Assembly: GCA_030039895.1 (NCBI GenBank)
Contig: JASHUR010000380.1
Coordinates: 1 to 5,843 of the forward strand
Length of the DNA stretch: 5,843 nucleotides
Source: Acidobacteriaceae bacterium
GTDB lineage: Bacteria > Acidobacteriota > Terriglobia > Terriglobales > Acidobacteriaceae
Direction: 5' to 3'
Part shown: positions 1 to 5,773 of the stretch, piece after piece
Layout of the letters: the number at the start of each line of letters is the position of its first letter
Numbering within the stretch: the first letter of the stretch is position 1
Position numbers and translations under genes: made by a program
Notes under the pieces: model-generated
Seen by the model: the letters and a program-made list of their open reading frames with translations, nothing else
What the model was told of the DNA's origin: nothing
Databases searched by the model: none

Positions 1-316
1 CGGGCACCTTGGCGCGGGTGGTGAGATGGATGGCCGTGATGGTAAAACCGGCGTCCGTCTTCTCAAATTTTAGGTTAGCGGTGGTCTCAAGTTTCTCGGG
101 GGTAAGGTTAGCCTGGCCGAGCTGGGCGCTCAGGGCCATGGTGAAGCAGCCGGCGTGCGCGGCTGCAATCAACTCCTCTGGATTAGTCCCTATGCCACTC
201 TCAAAGCGCGTGGAAAACGAATACTGCGTGTCCTTCAAGACACCACTTTGCGTCGAAATAACACCTTTACCATCCTTCAATCTGCCGTTCCAAACTGCGC
301 CAGCTGTGCGCTCCAT
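1..316 (-). CDS. osmC: OsmC-family peroxiredoxin (organic hydroperoxide reductase), 3' end outside window
   Basis: Cytoplasmic thiol peroxidase of the OsmC/Ohr superfamily, which reduces organic hydroperoxides and protects against oxidative and osmotic stress. The 105 visible residues follow E. coli OsmC almost segment by segment: an N-terminal strand region with AVWNGRLKDGKG (about 7-18), a TQSGVL stretch (22-27), TRFESGIGTNPEELIAAAHA (36-55), and the first catalytic cysteine at C57 in AGCFTMAL. The conserved Glu/Arg environment of the active site (R37, E47/E48) is present. The resolving second cysteine lies in the missing C-terminal third (family length is about 140 residues), so activity cannot be fully judged. 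The ATG start is set by a strong AAGGAG ribosome site (minus strand, plus positions 325-330) eight bases upstream. The gene points away from the small zinc-ribbon gene, and the two share the 317-539 upstream region. Family assignment is very secure; OsmC fits better than Ohr because of the TNPEELI and GTVST-like motifs. Confidence 0.93.
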   Translation of the reverse strand, partial: MERTAGAVWNGRLKDGKGVISTQSGVLKDTQYSFSTRFESGIGTNPEELIAAAHAGCFTMALSAQLGQANLTPEKLETTANLKFEKTDAGFTITAIHLTTRAKVP

Positions 317-436
317 GCCCTGTGCTCCTTACGAGTTTCGATGAGGTGAGTCGTTAATTTCCAGATTGCTTAGATGCGCCTTCGTTCAAAACCTTCGGCA
401 CATAAAAGCATAAATAATGCGGTGTTACACGTCGAA

Positions 437-451
437 TTTCAGCCGCTGAAA
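437..451. repeat. Inverted repeat TTTCAG-CCG-CTGAAA
   Basis: The arms are perfect 6-base complements separated by three bases. The repeat lies about 90 bases upstream of the small zinc-ribbon gene and 120 bases upstream of osmC. It could be a dimeric regulator's operator or a leader hairpin. There is no following T-run on either strand, so it is not a canonical intrinsic terminator. Confidence 0.4.
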
Positions 452-461
452 CTGAATTTAC

Positions 462-478
462 GGGGCAGAAATTGCCCC
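462..478. repeat. Inverted repeat GGGGCA-GAAAT-TGCCCC
   Basis: A perfect 6-bp GC-rich stem with a five-base loop, ten bases after the preceding inverted repeat. As RNA it would form a stable small hairpin on either strand. Neither strand has a T-tract after it, so intrinsic termination is unlikely. A leader structure for the downstream zinc-ribbon gene, or part of a compound operator, are possible readings. Confidence 0.4.
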
Positions 479-539
479 TGCGTTACGAAGTTGGAACCTG
501 GCTCGCGCGTGGACATCAGGGTGCGGTACTCTTTCCCGT

Positions 540-716
540 ATGAAATTTGCAGAGACGCCGCGGAGCAAGGTCCAAGGTCCGGATGTTCTGAATGAGGAGC
601 CGCCCGCACATCATTCTGTCTATTGCCCGAACTGCTCCAGTCAGCTGACGGGACACCGTTGCAAGCTGATCTGCCAAGGCTGCGGCTACTACCTGAGCTG
701 CGCGGACTACTACTGA
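540..716 (+). CDS. 58-residue cysteine-rich putative zinc-ribbon protein
   Basis: Small soluble protein with an uncharged-to-acidic, probably disordered first 25 residues, followed by a compact cysteine cluster: C29-x2-C32, then C41-x3-C45-x2-C48, and C54 near the end. The core reads YCPNC, HRCKLICQGCGYY, LSCADYY. Two CxxC knuckles of this kind typically bind one structural zinc, as in ribbon modules of ribosomal or transcription proteins, so zinc binding is inferred rather than shown. I recall similar short hypothetical proteins with the CK-x2-C-x2-CGYY-x-SC-x-DYY ending in Acidobacteriota, but cannot check this. The ATG at 540 is the only in-frame ATG after the upstream stop at 453-455. Its ribosome site is poor (an AGGG some 20 bases upstream), so the start is less certain than the C-terminus. 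It ends 29 bases from the end of plsX, tail to tail. No function can be named. Confidence 0.68.
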   Translation: MKFAETPRSKVQGPDVLNEEPPAHHSVYCPNCSSQLTGHRCKLICQGCGYYLSCADYY

Positions 717-723
717 TCCTGAA

Positions 724-753
724 GCTCAATTCAAGAAGGCTCAATTCAGAAGC
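724..753. repeat. Tandem direct repeat of about 15 bases between convergent gene ends
   Basis: GCTCAATTCA occurs at 724-733 and again at 739-748, giving two imperfect 15-base units back to back. The second copy contains the plsX stop codon (746-748). The first fills most of the 29-base gap to the zinc-ribbon stop. It is too short to imply a function and is most simply a small local duplication. Confidence 0.5.
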
Positions 754-1795
754 TGGTGTTAAGCGAGAGGCCATCCTCTGCCGCCGGGGCCACGGGCCGG
801 TACGCAAATTCGCGCTCCAAGCGCTCGTTGATTCCGGCCTGGGCAAACTCCGCTGTGACGCGGATGCCATTCATGATGGCCCGCTCGTTCGATGATCCAT
901 GACCGATGATGCAGACGCCGCGGACACCGAGCAGCGGCGCGCCGCCATACTCGGACGGGTCAAGCCGGCGCTTGAAGGCATTGAACGCTTTGCGCGAGAG
1001 CAGCGCGCCCACCTGTGCGGTCACGGTTGTCGTAAGCGATGCCTTGAGCATTTCGCGCACCAGCCGGGTAAGCCCTTCCGACGCCTTGAGCGCAACATTG
1101 CCCACAAAGCCGTCGCACACGATGACGTCGCAGTTGCCGTTGTAGATGTCGCGCCCCTCAACGTTGCCTATGAAGTTAAGCGATGACTGCTTGAGCAGGG
1201 CGTAGGTTTCGCGGGTAAGATCGTTGCCTTTGCCCTCTTCCTCGCCGACGGAGAGCACGCCGACACGCGGACGATTGATCTTGAGCACGCTGCGCGCGTA
1301 CATCTCACCCATGATGGCGAACTGCTCGAGGTTATGCGGCTTGCAGTCCACGTTCGCGCCCACGTCAAGCAGGATGGATGGATTGCCGGTGAGAGTAGGC
1401 ACAACGAGCGCCAGCGCGGGGCGGTCTACGCCGGGCAGCGCGCCCAGCACCATTTTGGCCGTGGCCATGGCGGCGCCGGTATTGCCGGCGGTGACGAAGC
1501 CCGCAACCTTCCTTTCCCGGACGAGCCTTAGACCCACGCGCATGGAACTGTCGCGCTTGCTGCGGACCGCGTTCGCGGCTTTCTCCTGCATTCCGATGTG
1601 TTCGCTGGCGTGGACGATCTCGATGGGCAGGCGATGACCGTCGAGGGTAGACGCCAGCCCGCGCCGCAGAATGTCCTGCGGTCCGACGAGGTGGACCCTT
1701 ACGGGTAAATGACGGCACGCCATGATTGCTCCACGCAGCTCAGGCTCCGGAGATTTATCCGAGCCCATGGCGTCGAGAGCGATGTCAGTCAGCAT
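746..1795 (-). CDS. plsX: Phosphate acyltransferase PlsX (acyl-ACP:phosphate acyltransferase)
   Basis: Converts acyl-ACP and phosphate into acyl-phosphate, the donor used by the membrane acyltransferase PlsY for the first acylation of glycerol-3-phosphate. It is a peripheral cytoplasmic enzyme of phospholipid synthesis. The 349 residues match the usual family length of about 330-350. Visible family signatures are IALDAMGSDKSPEPE at 5-19, SEHIGMQEKA around 64-73, VTAGNTGAAMA at 101-111, LLDVGANVDCKP around 140-150, CDGFVGNVALKASEG near 230, and EYGGAPLLGVRGVCIIGHGSS near 285-305. The N-terminal motif has GSD where many PlsX have GGD, a conservative change. The start lies 12 bases after the rpmF stop. 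Its Shine-Dalgarno is weak, which suggests translational coupling or read-through from rpmF. The usual neighbour fabH does not follow: the gene ends 29 bases from a convergent small gene, so it is the last gene of this operon. Confidence 0.96.
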   Translation of the reverse strand: MLTDIALDAMGSDKSPEPELRGAIMACRHLPVRVHLVGPQDILRRGLASTLDGHRLPIEIVHASEHIGMQEKAANAVRSKRDSSMRVGLRLVRERKVAGFVTAGNTGAAMATAKMVLGALPGVDRPALALVVPTLTGNPSILLDVGANVDCKPHNLEQFAIMGEMYARSVLKINRPRVGVLSVGEEEGKGNDLTRETYALLKQSSLNFIGNVEGRDIYNGNCDVIVCDGFVGNVALKASEGLTRLVREMLKASLTTTVTAQVGALLSRKAFNAFKRRLDPSEYGGAPLLGVRGVCIIGHGSSNERAIMNGIRVTAEFAQAGINERLEREFAYRPVAPAAEDGLSLNTSF

Positions 1796-1807
1796 CGAAC
1801 GGCGGGT

Positions 1808-1993
1808 TTAGACAGCTTCCTTGACGTCCAGAACGTCGCGGCCCTTGTAGGCTCCGCACTTGGGGCATGCGCGGTGGGGCAGCTTGCGCTCGTGGCAGCT
1901 GGGACACTCGGAGGTGCCGCTGGCGGTCAGTGCATCGTGCGCGCGGCGCTTGGAGGTGCGGGCCTTGGAGTGGCGCCGCTTTGGGTTAGGCAT
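1808..1993 (-). CDS. rpmF: 50S ribosomal protein L32
   Basis: Small basic protein of the large ribosomal subunit, 61 residues. The N-terminus MPNPKRRHSKARTSKRRAHD is the classic L32 opening. A zinc-binding pair of knuckles follows: CPSC around residues 30-33 and CPKC around 43-46, with HRACPKCGAYKGR matching the family, so this is a zinc-containing (C+) L32. An in-frame ATG seven codons upstream (2014) is available. I prefer 1993 because it gives the family N-terminus and has an AAAGGA ribosome site seven bases upstream. It sits between yceD (84-base gap) and plsX (12-base gap), all read in the same direction. That is a widely conserved order. Confidence 0.96.
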   Translation of the reverse strand: MPNPKRRHSKARTSKRRAHDALTASGTSECPSCHERKLPHRACPKCGAYKGRDVLDVKEAV

Positions 1994-2077
1994 TGCAGAA
2001 TCCTTTCCGTGCATCAGTCCACACTTTGCTGTCCCCCTTGCATCTCGGCTGCGGGGCTTGCGGACTGTTGTTCTTCC

Positions 2078-2629
2078 TTATGTTTTCAGCCGGCCGGCGA
2101 GATCTGACAGAGCCGACCATCGCGGATCCGCCGGGGCCGGATCGCAGGTGCAGGTCTCGGTGTTCAAATCCCGTCCGCAGCGCGGGCAAAGTCCTTTGCA
2201 GTCTTCACGGCAGAGCGTCCGTGCGGGCAGGGACAGCAACACCTGCTCCCTGAGGACGTCTTCGAGCGTAAGACCGCTCTCTTGATAATACCCGATTTCC
2301 GTCTCGGAAGCGGTAATCGAATGCTCGGAAGCGCCCTGATCGGCCCCGAGTGGGCGGTAAAGCAGGTCAAACCGCCCGCCCAGCTTTTTCCGCACCGGGG
2401 TCAGGCAGCGCGCGCAGGCCACCTCAAACTCGCCCGAGTAGCTGCCCTGCAAGCGGATGTCCTGAATTACTGTCCGCGGCCCATGAGTCTCTTCAATGAG
2501 ATCAGCACGGCCCTCGACGGCAAGTGGGGCAACCTGGGTGGTCTCCGTCCCGTAGTCGATCACGCCCGGGGCAATGGATAGATCGAAGACAATCGGCTCG
2601 CGCTCAAGGTCGAGAACGGATATCAACAT
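2078..2629 (-). CDS. yceD: YceD / DUF177 family protein
   Basis: A 183-residue soluble protein of the DUF177 family. Its relatives in bacteria and plastids are linked to 23S rRNA accumulation and large-subunit assembly, and the gene is commonly next to rpmF. The N-terminal part is a beta-rich stretch ending in FEVACARCLTPV, with the C72-x2-C75 motif of the family. An acidic central region (about 95-125) and a C-terminal cysteine cluster follow: C140, C144, C148-x2-C151 within CREDCKGLCPRCGRDLN, then C160 and C162. This cluster is usual for non-proteobacterial YceD and probably binds zinc. The frame stays open for 147 codons upstream, but that stretch is antisense to the neighbouring methyltransferase gene and lacks YceD-like sequence. 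The ATG at 2629 has a GAGG ribosome site eight bases upstream and gives the family N-terminus. It is the first gene of the yceD-rpmF-plsX operon. Confidence 0.88.
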   Translation of the reverse strand: MLISVLDLEREPIVFDLSIAPGVIDYGTETTQVAPLAVEGRADLIEETHGPRTVIQDIRLQGSYSGEFEVACARCLTPVRKKLGGRFDLLYRPLGADQGASEHSITASETEIGYYQESGLTLEDVLREQVLLSLPARTLCREDCKGLCPRCGRDLNTETCTCDPAPADPRWSALSDLAGRLKT

Positions 2630-2666
2630 AAACTGAGCCTCGTTTTCGTAGGGAGTTCTTCTCTCA

Positions 2667-2695
2667 AGGGTAAGGATTGTGGGGGATGGGGTCAA
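2667..2695 (-). promoter_or_regulatory. Possible sigma70-type promoter of the yceD-rpmF-plsX operon
   Basis: On the minus strand TTGACC (plus 2690-2695) is followed after 17 bases by TACCCT (plus 2667-2672). The -35 box matches the consensus at five of six positions and the spacing is ideal. The -10 box is poor, with only three matches. It lies about 40 bases upstream of the yceD start, a sensible distance. This is an inference from sequence only. Confidence 0.35.
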
Positions 2696-2780
2696 ATGTA
2701 CAAGTTGTGCGAAGCGCAGGCCGGCTGGACGCGAAACTGCGGTTCCGGGACAATACAGAAGCGTCGATTGGAGCCGCAAA

Positions 2781-3323
2781 ATGTCCCCGCAAGTACCTGA
2801 GGGGCGAAGAAAATACCGGATGCTGTTGTCAGTCCTGGGAACTGCGGCTTTCCTGGTGATCGTCCCCGGGCTGGTGATCGGAGTTGTTCCCTGGCTGACC
2901 TCCGGTTGGCGCACCCATGCCCGGTTTCCGGGCTCTGTGTCGCTCCGGATCCTAGGAGGCCTGCTAATCCTTGCCGGGATCGTGGTCCTGCTCAACTGTT
3001 TTGCGCGCTTTGCCCTGCAAGGTCTGGGCACACCGGCTCCGGCGTATCCCACGGCACACCTGGTGGTCAAGGGCTTCTACCAGTACGTCCGCAATCCGAT
3101 GTATGTTTCCGTGCTCGCCGCTCTCCTCGGGCAATCCCTGCTCTTCTTAAGCTCGGGGATTTTGATTTATGCACTCGTCGTCCTGCTCTTTGTGCACCTG
3201 TTCATCCTGCTATACGAAGAGCCGACCTTGCGCAACACCTTTGGAGAAGAGTATGCGACTTACTGCGCCAACGTCCCACGATGGTTCCCTCGCCTCACTC
3301 CCTGGCGCGCAGACCATTCTTAA
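2781..3323 (+). CDS. Membrane methyltransferase of the isoprenylcysteine carboxyl methyltransferase / phospholipid methyltransferase superfamily
   Basis: A 180-residue integral membrane protein. Hydrophobic segments are visible at about 14-39, 54-75 and 108-145, the last long enough for a helical hairpin. The superfamily cofactor-binding signature is clear in the C-terminal half: KGFYQYVRNPMYVS (97-110), with the conserved R-N-P-M-Y, then LYEEPTLRNTFGEEYATYCANVPRWFP (144-170), with the typical E-E, F-G-x-x-Y-x-x-Y and V-P-R-W-x-P. Relatives use S-adenosylmethionine to methylate isoprenylcysteine carboxylates or phosphatidylethanolamine. Bacterial members of this size have many or unknown lipid-like substrates, so the substrate cannot be named. 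The ATG at 2781 has a GGAG ribosome site seven bases upstream. The frame is open to 2679, but that part falls in the promoter region. The gene is divergent from yceD and lies 90 bases upstream of the pyrimidine-degradation pair; no functional link is evident. Confidence 0.85.
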   Translation: MSPQVPEGRRKYRMLLSVLGTAAFLVIVPGLVIGVVPWLTSGWRTHARFPGSVSLRILGGLLILAGIVVLLNCFARFALQGLGTPAPAYPTAHLVVKGFYQYVRNPMYVSVLAALLGQSLLFLSSGILIYALVVLLFVHLFILLYEEPTLRNTFGEEYATYCANVPRWFPRLTPWRADHS

Positions 3324-3413
3324 CGCATCGCTCTCGGCGATCTCGCAAGCAGGCTCCTCGCACGCAGGTACACTGAAAGCTAAATTGCGTTCGACCGGAG
3401 GCGCTGTATTCCA

Positions 3414-4295
3414 ATGCCCGATCCCAAGCCCAGAATTGTCCGCTGTTCCCTGATTCAGGCATCCAACGTGGAGGCCGCCGACCGGCCGCTTGAAAAGATT
3501 CGCGAGGCGATGGTCGAGAAGCACGTTGGCCTCATTGGCCAAGCGGCTACCGCAGGCGCGCAGATTGTTTGCTTGCAGGAGATTTTTGCCGGGCCGTATT
3601 TCTGCGCCGAGCAGTCCACGCGGTGGTATGACTTTGCGGAGCCGGTCCCGGACGGGCCGACCATCAAGCGGATGCAGTCGCTGGCGAAGGAGCTGGGGCT
3701 GGCGCTGATTGTGCCGGTTTATGAGATCGAGAAGGACGGCTTTTACTACAACACAGCCGCGGTGATCGACCGCGAGGGCACGTACCTGGGCAAGTACCGC
3801 AAGACGCATATTCCGCATGTCGCGCCCGGCTTCTGGGAGAAGTTCTACTTCCGGCCCGGGAATCTGGGCTATCCGGTGTTTGATCTCGGCTTCTGCAAAA
3901 TCGGCGTGTATATCTGCTACGACCGCCACTTCCCTGAAGGCGCGCGGGCACTGGGCCTGAACGGCGCAGAAATTGTTTTTAATCCTTCTGCCACGGTTGC
4001 GGGACTGAGCGAGTACCTATGGAAGCTGGAGCAGCCGGCACACGCCGCGGCGAATGGCTACTTTATCGGCGCCATCAACCGCGTAGGTACAGAAGCGCCG
4101 TGGAATATCGGCGAGTTCTATGGGCAGAGCTACTTCTGCGATCCGCGCGGGCAGATCTTTGCGCAAGCCTCGCGCGACAAGGACGAGGTGCTGACCGCCG
4201 ACCTTGACCTGGGCAAGATCGCCGAAGTGCGCAAGACATGGCAGTTCTTCCGCGACCGCCGGCCTGAGCTGTACGGCGACCTCGTCAAACCATAA
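3414..4295 (+). CDS. Beta-ureidopropionase (nitrilase-superfamily N-carbamoyl-beta-alanine amidohydrolase)
   Basis: Cytoplasmic C-N hydrolase that splits N-carbamoyl-beta-alanine (or the beta-aminoisobutyrate analogue) to the free beta-amino acid, CO2 and ammonia. This is the last step of reductive pyrimidine degradation. The 293 residues carry the complete nitrilase triad: E56 in CLQEIFAGPYFC, K130 in KYRKTHIPHV and C168 in GVYICYDRHFPEG. The second structural glutamate is E142 in FWEKFYF. The stretch NGAEIVFNPSATVAGLSEYLW (183-203) with GAINRVGTE (219-227) and FYGQSY closely resembles animal beta-ureidopropionase. That favours this activity over D-carbamoylase or N-carbamoylputrescine amidase (AguB), its nearest alternatives. 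The start has a GGAGG at 3397-3401, about 12 bases away, slightly long. The dihydropyrimidinase follows after 13 bases, clearly one transcript, and that context supports the assignment. The name pydC is used for such genes in some bacteria. Confidence 0.88.
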   Translation: MPDPKPRIVRCSLIQASNVEAADRPLEKIREAMVEKHVGLIGQAATAGAQIVCLQEIFAGPYFCAEQSTRWYDFAEPVPDGPTIKRMQSLAKELGLALIVPVYEIEKDGFYYNTAAVIDREGTYLGKYRKTHIPHVAPGFWEKFYFRPGNLGYPVFDLGFCKIGVYICYDRHFPEGARALGLNGAEIVFNPSATVAGLSEYLWKLEQPAHAAANGYFIGAINRVGTEAPWNIGEFYGQSYFCDPRGQIFAQASRDKDEVLTADLDLGKIAEVRKTWQFFRDRRPELYGDLVKP

Positions 4296-4308
4296 GGGGA
4301 GAAGATTC

Positions 4309-5700
4309 ATGGCTCTGCTGATCAAGAACGGAACTGTCGTCACCGCCGATGAAACCTTCGCCGCCGATGTGTTGATTGAGGGCAGCACGATTCGTGAAGT
4401 GCGCGCCGGGATTCCGGCAAATGGACATACCGTGGTCGATGCAAGCGGTCTGCTGGTGCTGCCGGGCGGCGTGGACGCGCATACGCACCTCGACATGCCC
4501 TTCGGAGGGACCACGTCTGCCGATGACTTTGAGACCGGCACGCGCGCGGCAGCCATCGGCGGAACGACGACGATTGTGGACTTCGCGATTCAGGCGCGTG
4601 GGACAAAGATGCGCAACGCGCTCGATACGTGGTGGAAGAAGGCCGAGGGCAAGGCGTGCATCGACTACGGCCTGCACATGATTGTGACCGACCTTGGGAC
4701 TTCTGGTCTGGAGGACATGGACGACATGGTGCGCGAGGGCGTGGCCAGCTTCAAGCTGTTCATGGCCTATCCCAACGTGCTGATGGTGGACGACGCGACC
4801 ATCTTCAAGGCGCTCAAGCAGACAGCAAAGAACGGCGCACTGGTGTGCATGCACGCGGAGAACGGCAGCGTGATTGATGTGATCGTGCAGCAGACGCTGG
4901 CCGAGGGCAAGACGGCGCCCGTCTATCACGCGCTGACGCGGCCCACGACGGCGGAGGCTGAAGCCGTGCATCGCGCGATTGCTTTGGCGGAGATTGCCGG
5001 AGCACCGGTCTACATTGTGCACCTGTCGAGCGAGGATGCTCTGAATCAAGTGCGCGAGGCGCGCGATCGCGGCCTGCCGGCCTTTGCCGAGACGTGTCCG
5101 CAATATCTGCTGCTGAGCATCGAAGACCAGATGCCGGGCAAGAGCTTTGACGAGGCGAAGTACGTGTTTACGCCCCCGCTGCGCAAGAAGAAGAACCAGG
5201 CGAAGCTGTGGGACGGGCTGAAGCAGGACCACCTGCAGGTGGTTTCGACCGATCACTGTCCGTTCTGCTTTGCCGACCAGAAAGCGCTGGGCAAGGACGA
5301 TTTCACCAAGATTCCCAACGGCGGCCCGGGCATTGAGAACCGGATGCAGCTGATTCATCATCACGGCGTGAACGCGGGGCGGCTGAGCCTGAACCGTTTT
5401 GTCGAGATCACGTCAACGGCTCCGGCGCGGATCTTCGGGATGTATCCAAGGAAAGGGACCATTGCCGCGGGCAGCGACGCGGACATTGTTCTGTGGGGCC
5501 CGAAGGAAAAACACACGATCAGTGCGGCGACGCACAACATGCGCGTGGACTACTCCATGTTCGAGGGATTCGAGGTGGTGGGAAACGCGCGCCAGGTGTA
5601 CTCGCGCGGCGAGCTGATTGTGGAGAACGGCAAATACATCGGTAAGGCCGGGCGCGGGACGTATTTGAGACGGGACGCACGCGGCGGGGCCTGGTGCTAG
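4309..5700 (+). CDS. hydA: Dihydropyrimidinase (D-hydantoinase family)
   Basis: Zinc-dependent cyclic amidohydrolase that opens 5,6-dihydrouracil or dihydrothymine to the N-carbamoyl-beta-amino acid, the substrate of the preceding gene's product. The 463 residues match the family length. All metal ligands of the TIM-barrel amidohydrolase site are visible: H58 and H60 in VDAHTHLDMPF, the carbamylated lysine K149 in GVASFKLFMAYPN, H182 in CMHAENG, H238 in VYIVHLSSEDAL and D315 in VVSTDHCPF. Y154, the substrate-contacting tyrosine of the family, follows K149. The segment FTKIPNGGPGIENRM (332-346) is the substrate-loop signature of dihydropyrimidinases. The frame is open from 4204, overlapping the upstream gene. 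The ATG at 4309 is preferred because of its strong AGGGGAG ribosome site and the family N-terminus ALLIKNGTVVTADE. A related hydantoinase acting on 5-substituted hydantoins is possible, but the paired ureidopropionase argues for pyrimidines. Nothing looks broken. Confidence 0.94.
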   Translation: MALLIKNGTVVTADETFAADVLIEGSTIREVRAGIPANGHTVVDASGLLVLPGGVDAHTHLDMPFGGTTSADDFETGTRAAAIGGTTTIVDFAIQARGTKMRNALDTWWKKAEGKACIDYGLHMIVTDLGTSGLEDMDDMVREGVASFKLFMAYPNVLMVDDATIFKALKQTAKNGALVCMHAENGSVIDVIVQQTLAEGKTAPVYHALTRPTTAEAEAVHRAIALAEIAGAPVYIVHLSSEDALNQVREARDRGLPAFAETCPQYLLLSIEDQMPGKSFDEAKYVFTPPLRKKKNQAKLWDGLKQDHLQVVSTDHCPFCFADQKALGKDDFTKIPNGGPGIENRMQLIHHHGVNAGRLSLNRFVEITSTAPARIFGMYPRKGTIAAGSDADIVLWGPKEKHTISAATHNMRVDYSMFEGFEVVGNARQVYSRGELIVENGKYIGKAGRGTYLRRDARGGAWC

Positions 5701-5761
5701 TAGCACGGGCATGCTGCTTCCTGCCCCAACACCCGAAAACCGCGCGTGCCGGACAGAGCAT

Positions 5762-5773
5762 AGACTTAAGTCT
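5762..5773. repeat. Perfect 12-bp palindrome AGACTTAAGTCT
   Basis: The sequence equals its own reverse complement over all twelve bases and directly abuts the GTG start proposed at 5774. It occupies the place where a ribosome site would be expected. It could be a binding site for a dimeric regulator or chance. Confidence 0.45.

Larger units (their letters stand above)
317..539. promoter_or_regulatory. Divergent intergenic region, probable promoters for osmC and the zinc-ribbon gene
   Basis: This 223-base gap separates two divergent genes, so it should hold the promoters of both. Its most AT-rich patch is 401-418 (ATAAAAGCATAAATAA), which stands out from the GC-rich surroundings. I could not find a convincing -35/-10 pair with good spacing on either strand, so no hexamers are called. 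Two inverted repeats lie in its right half (437-451 and 462-478, listed separately). Frames that cross this region have no recognisable protein and no good ribosome site. Confidence 0.35.

Noticed and set aside
374..595. 73-codon plus-strand frame upstream of the zinc-ribbon gene
   Set aside because: No ribosome site and no recognisable motif. It overlaps the better-supported gene in another frame and crosses both inverted repeats.
765..779. AGAGG-CCAT-CCTCT hairpin as a terminator
   Set aside because: It lies inside the plsX coding region and has no T-run, so it is probably coincidental.
439..870. 143-codon minus-strand frame over the zinc-ribbon gene
   Set aside because: A Ser/Arg-rich composition with no motif, overlapping both plsX and the cysteine-rich gene, marks it as a shadow.
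2630..3070. A 147-codon N-terminal extension of yceD
   Set aside because: It runs antisense through the methyltransferase gene and promoter region, while the ATG at 2629 has a ribosome site and gives the normal DUF177 length.
3320..3413. Terminator or promoter between the methyltransferase and ureidopropionase genes
   Set aside because: Only a 5-bp stem (ATCGC/GCGAT) without a T-run is present. The TTGCGT/TATTCC pair would place the -10 box against the start codon, so neither is convincing.
3210..3929. 239-codon open frame on the minus strand
   Set aside because: Antisense to the ureidopropionase and the end of the methyltransferase gene. It shows no family motif and no ribosome site that I can see.
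4285..5364. 359-codon open frame on the minus strand
   Set aside because: It lies antisense to the clear dihydropyrimidinase gene. Its translation is rich in Arg, His and Leu with no recognisable domain, as expected for the shadow of a GC-rich gene.
5701..5761. Intrinsic terminator after hydA
   Set aside because: The AGCA...TGCT arms are only four bases long and no T-tract follows.
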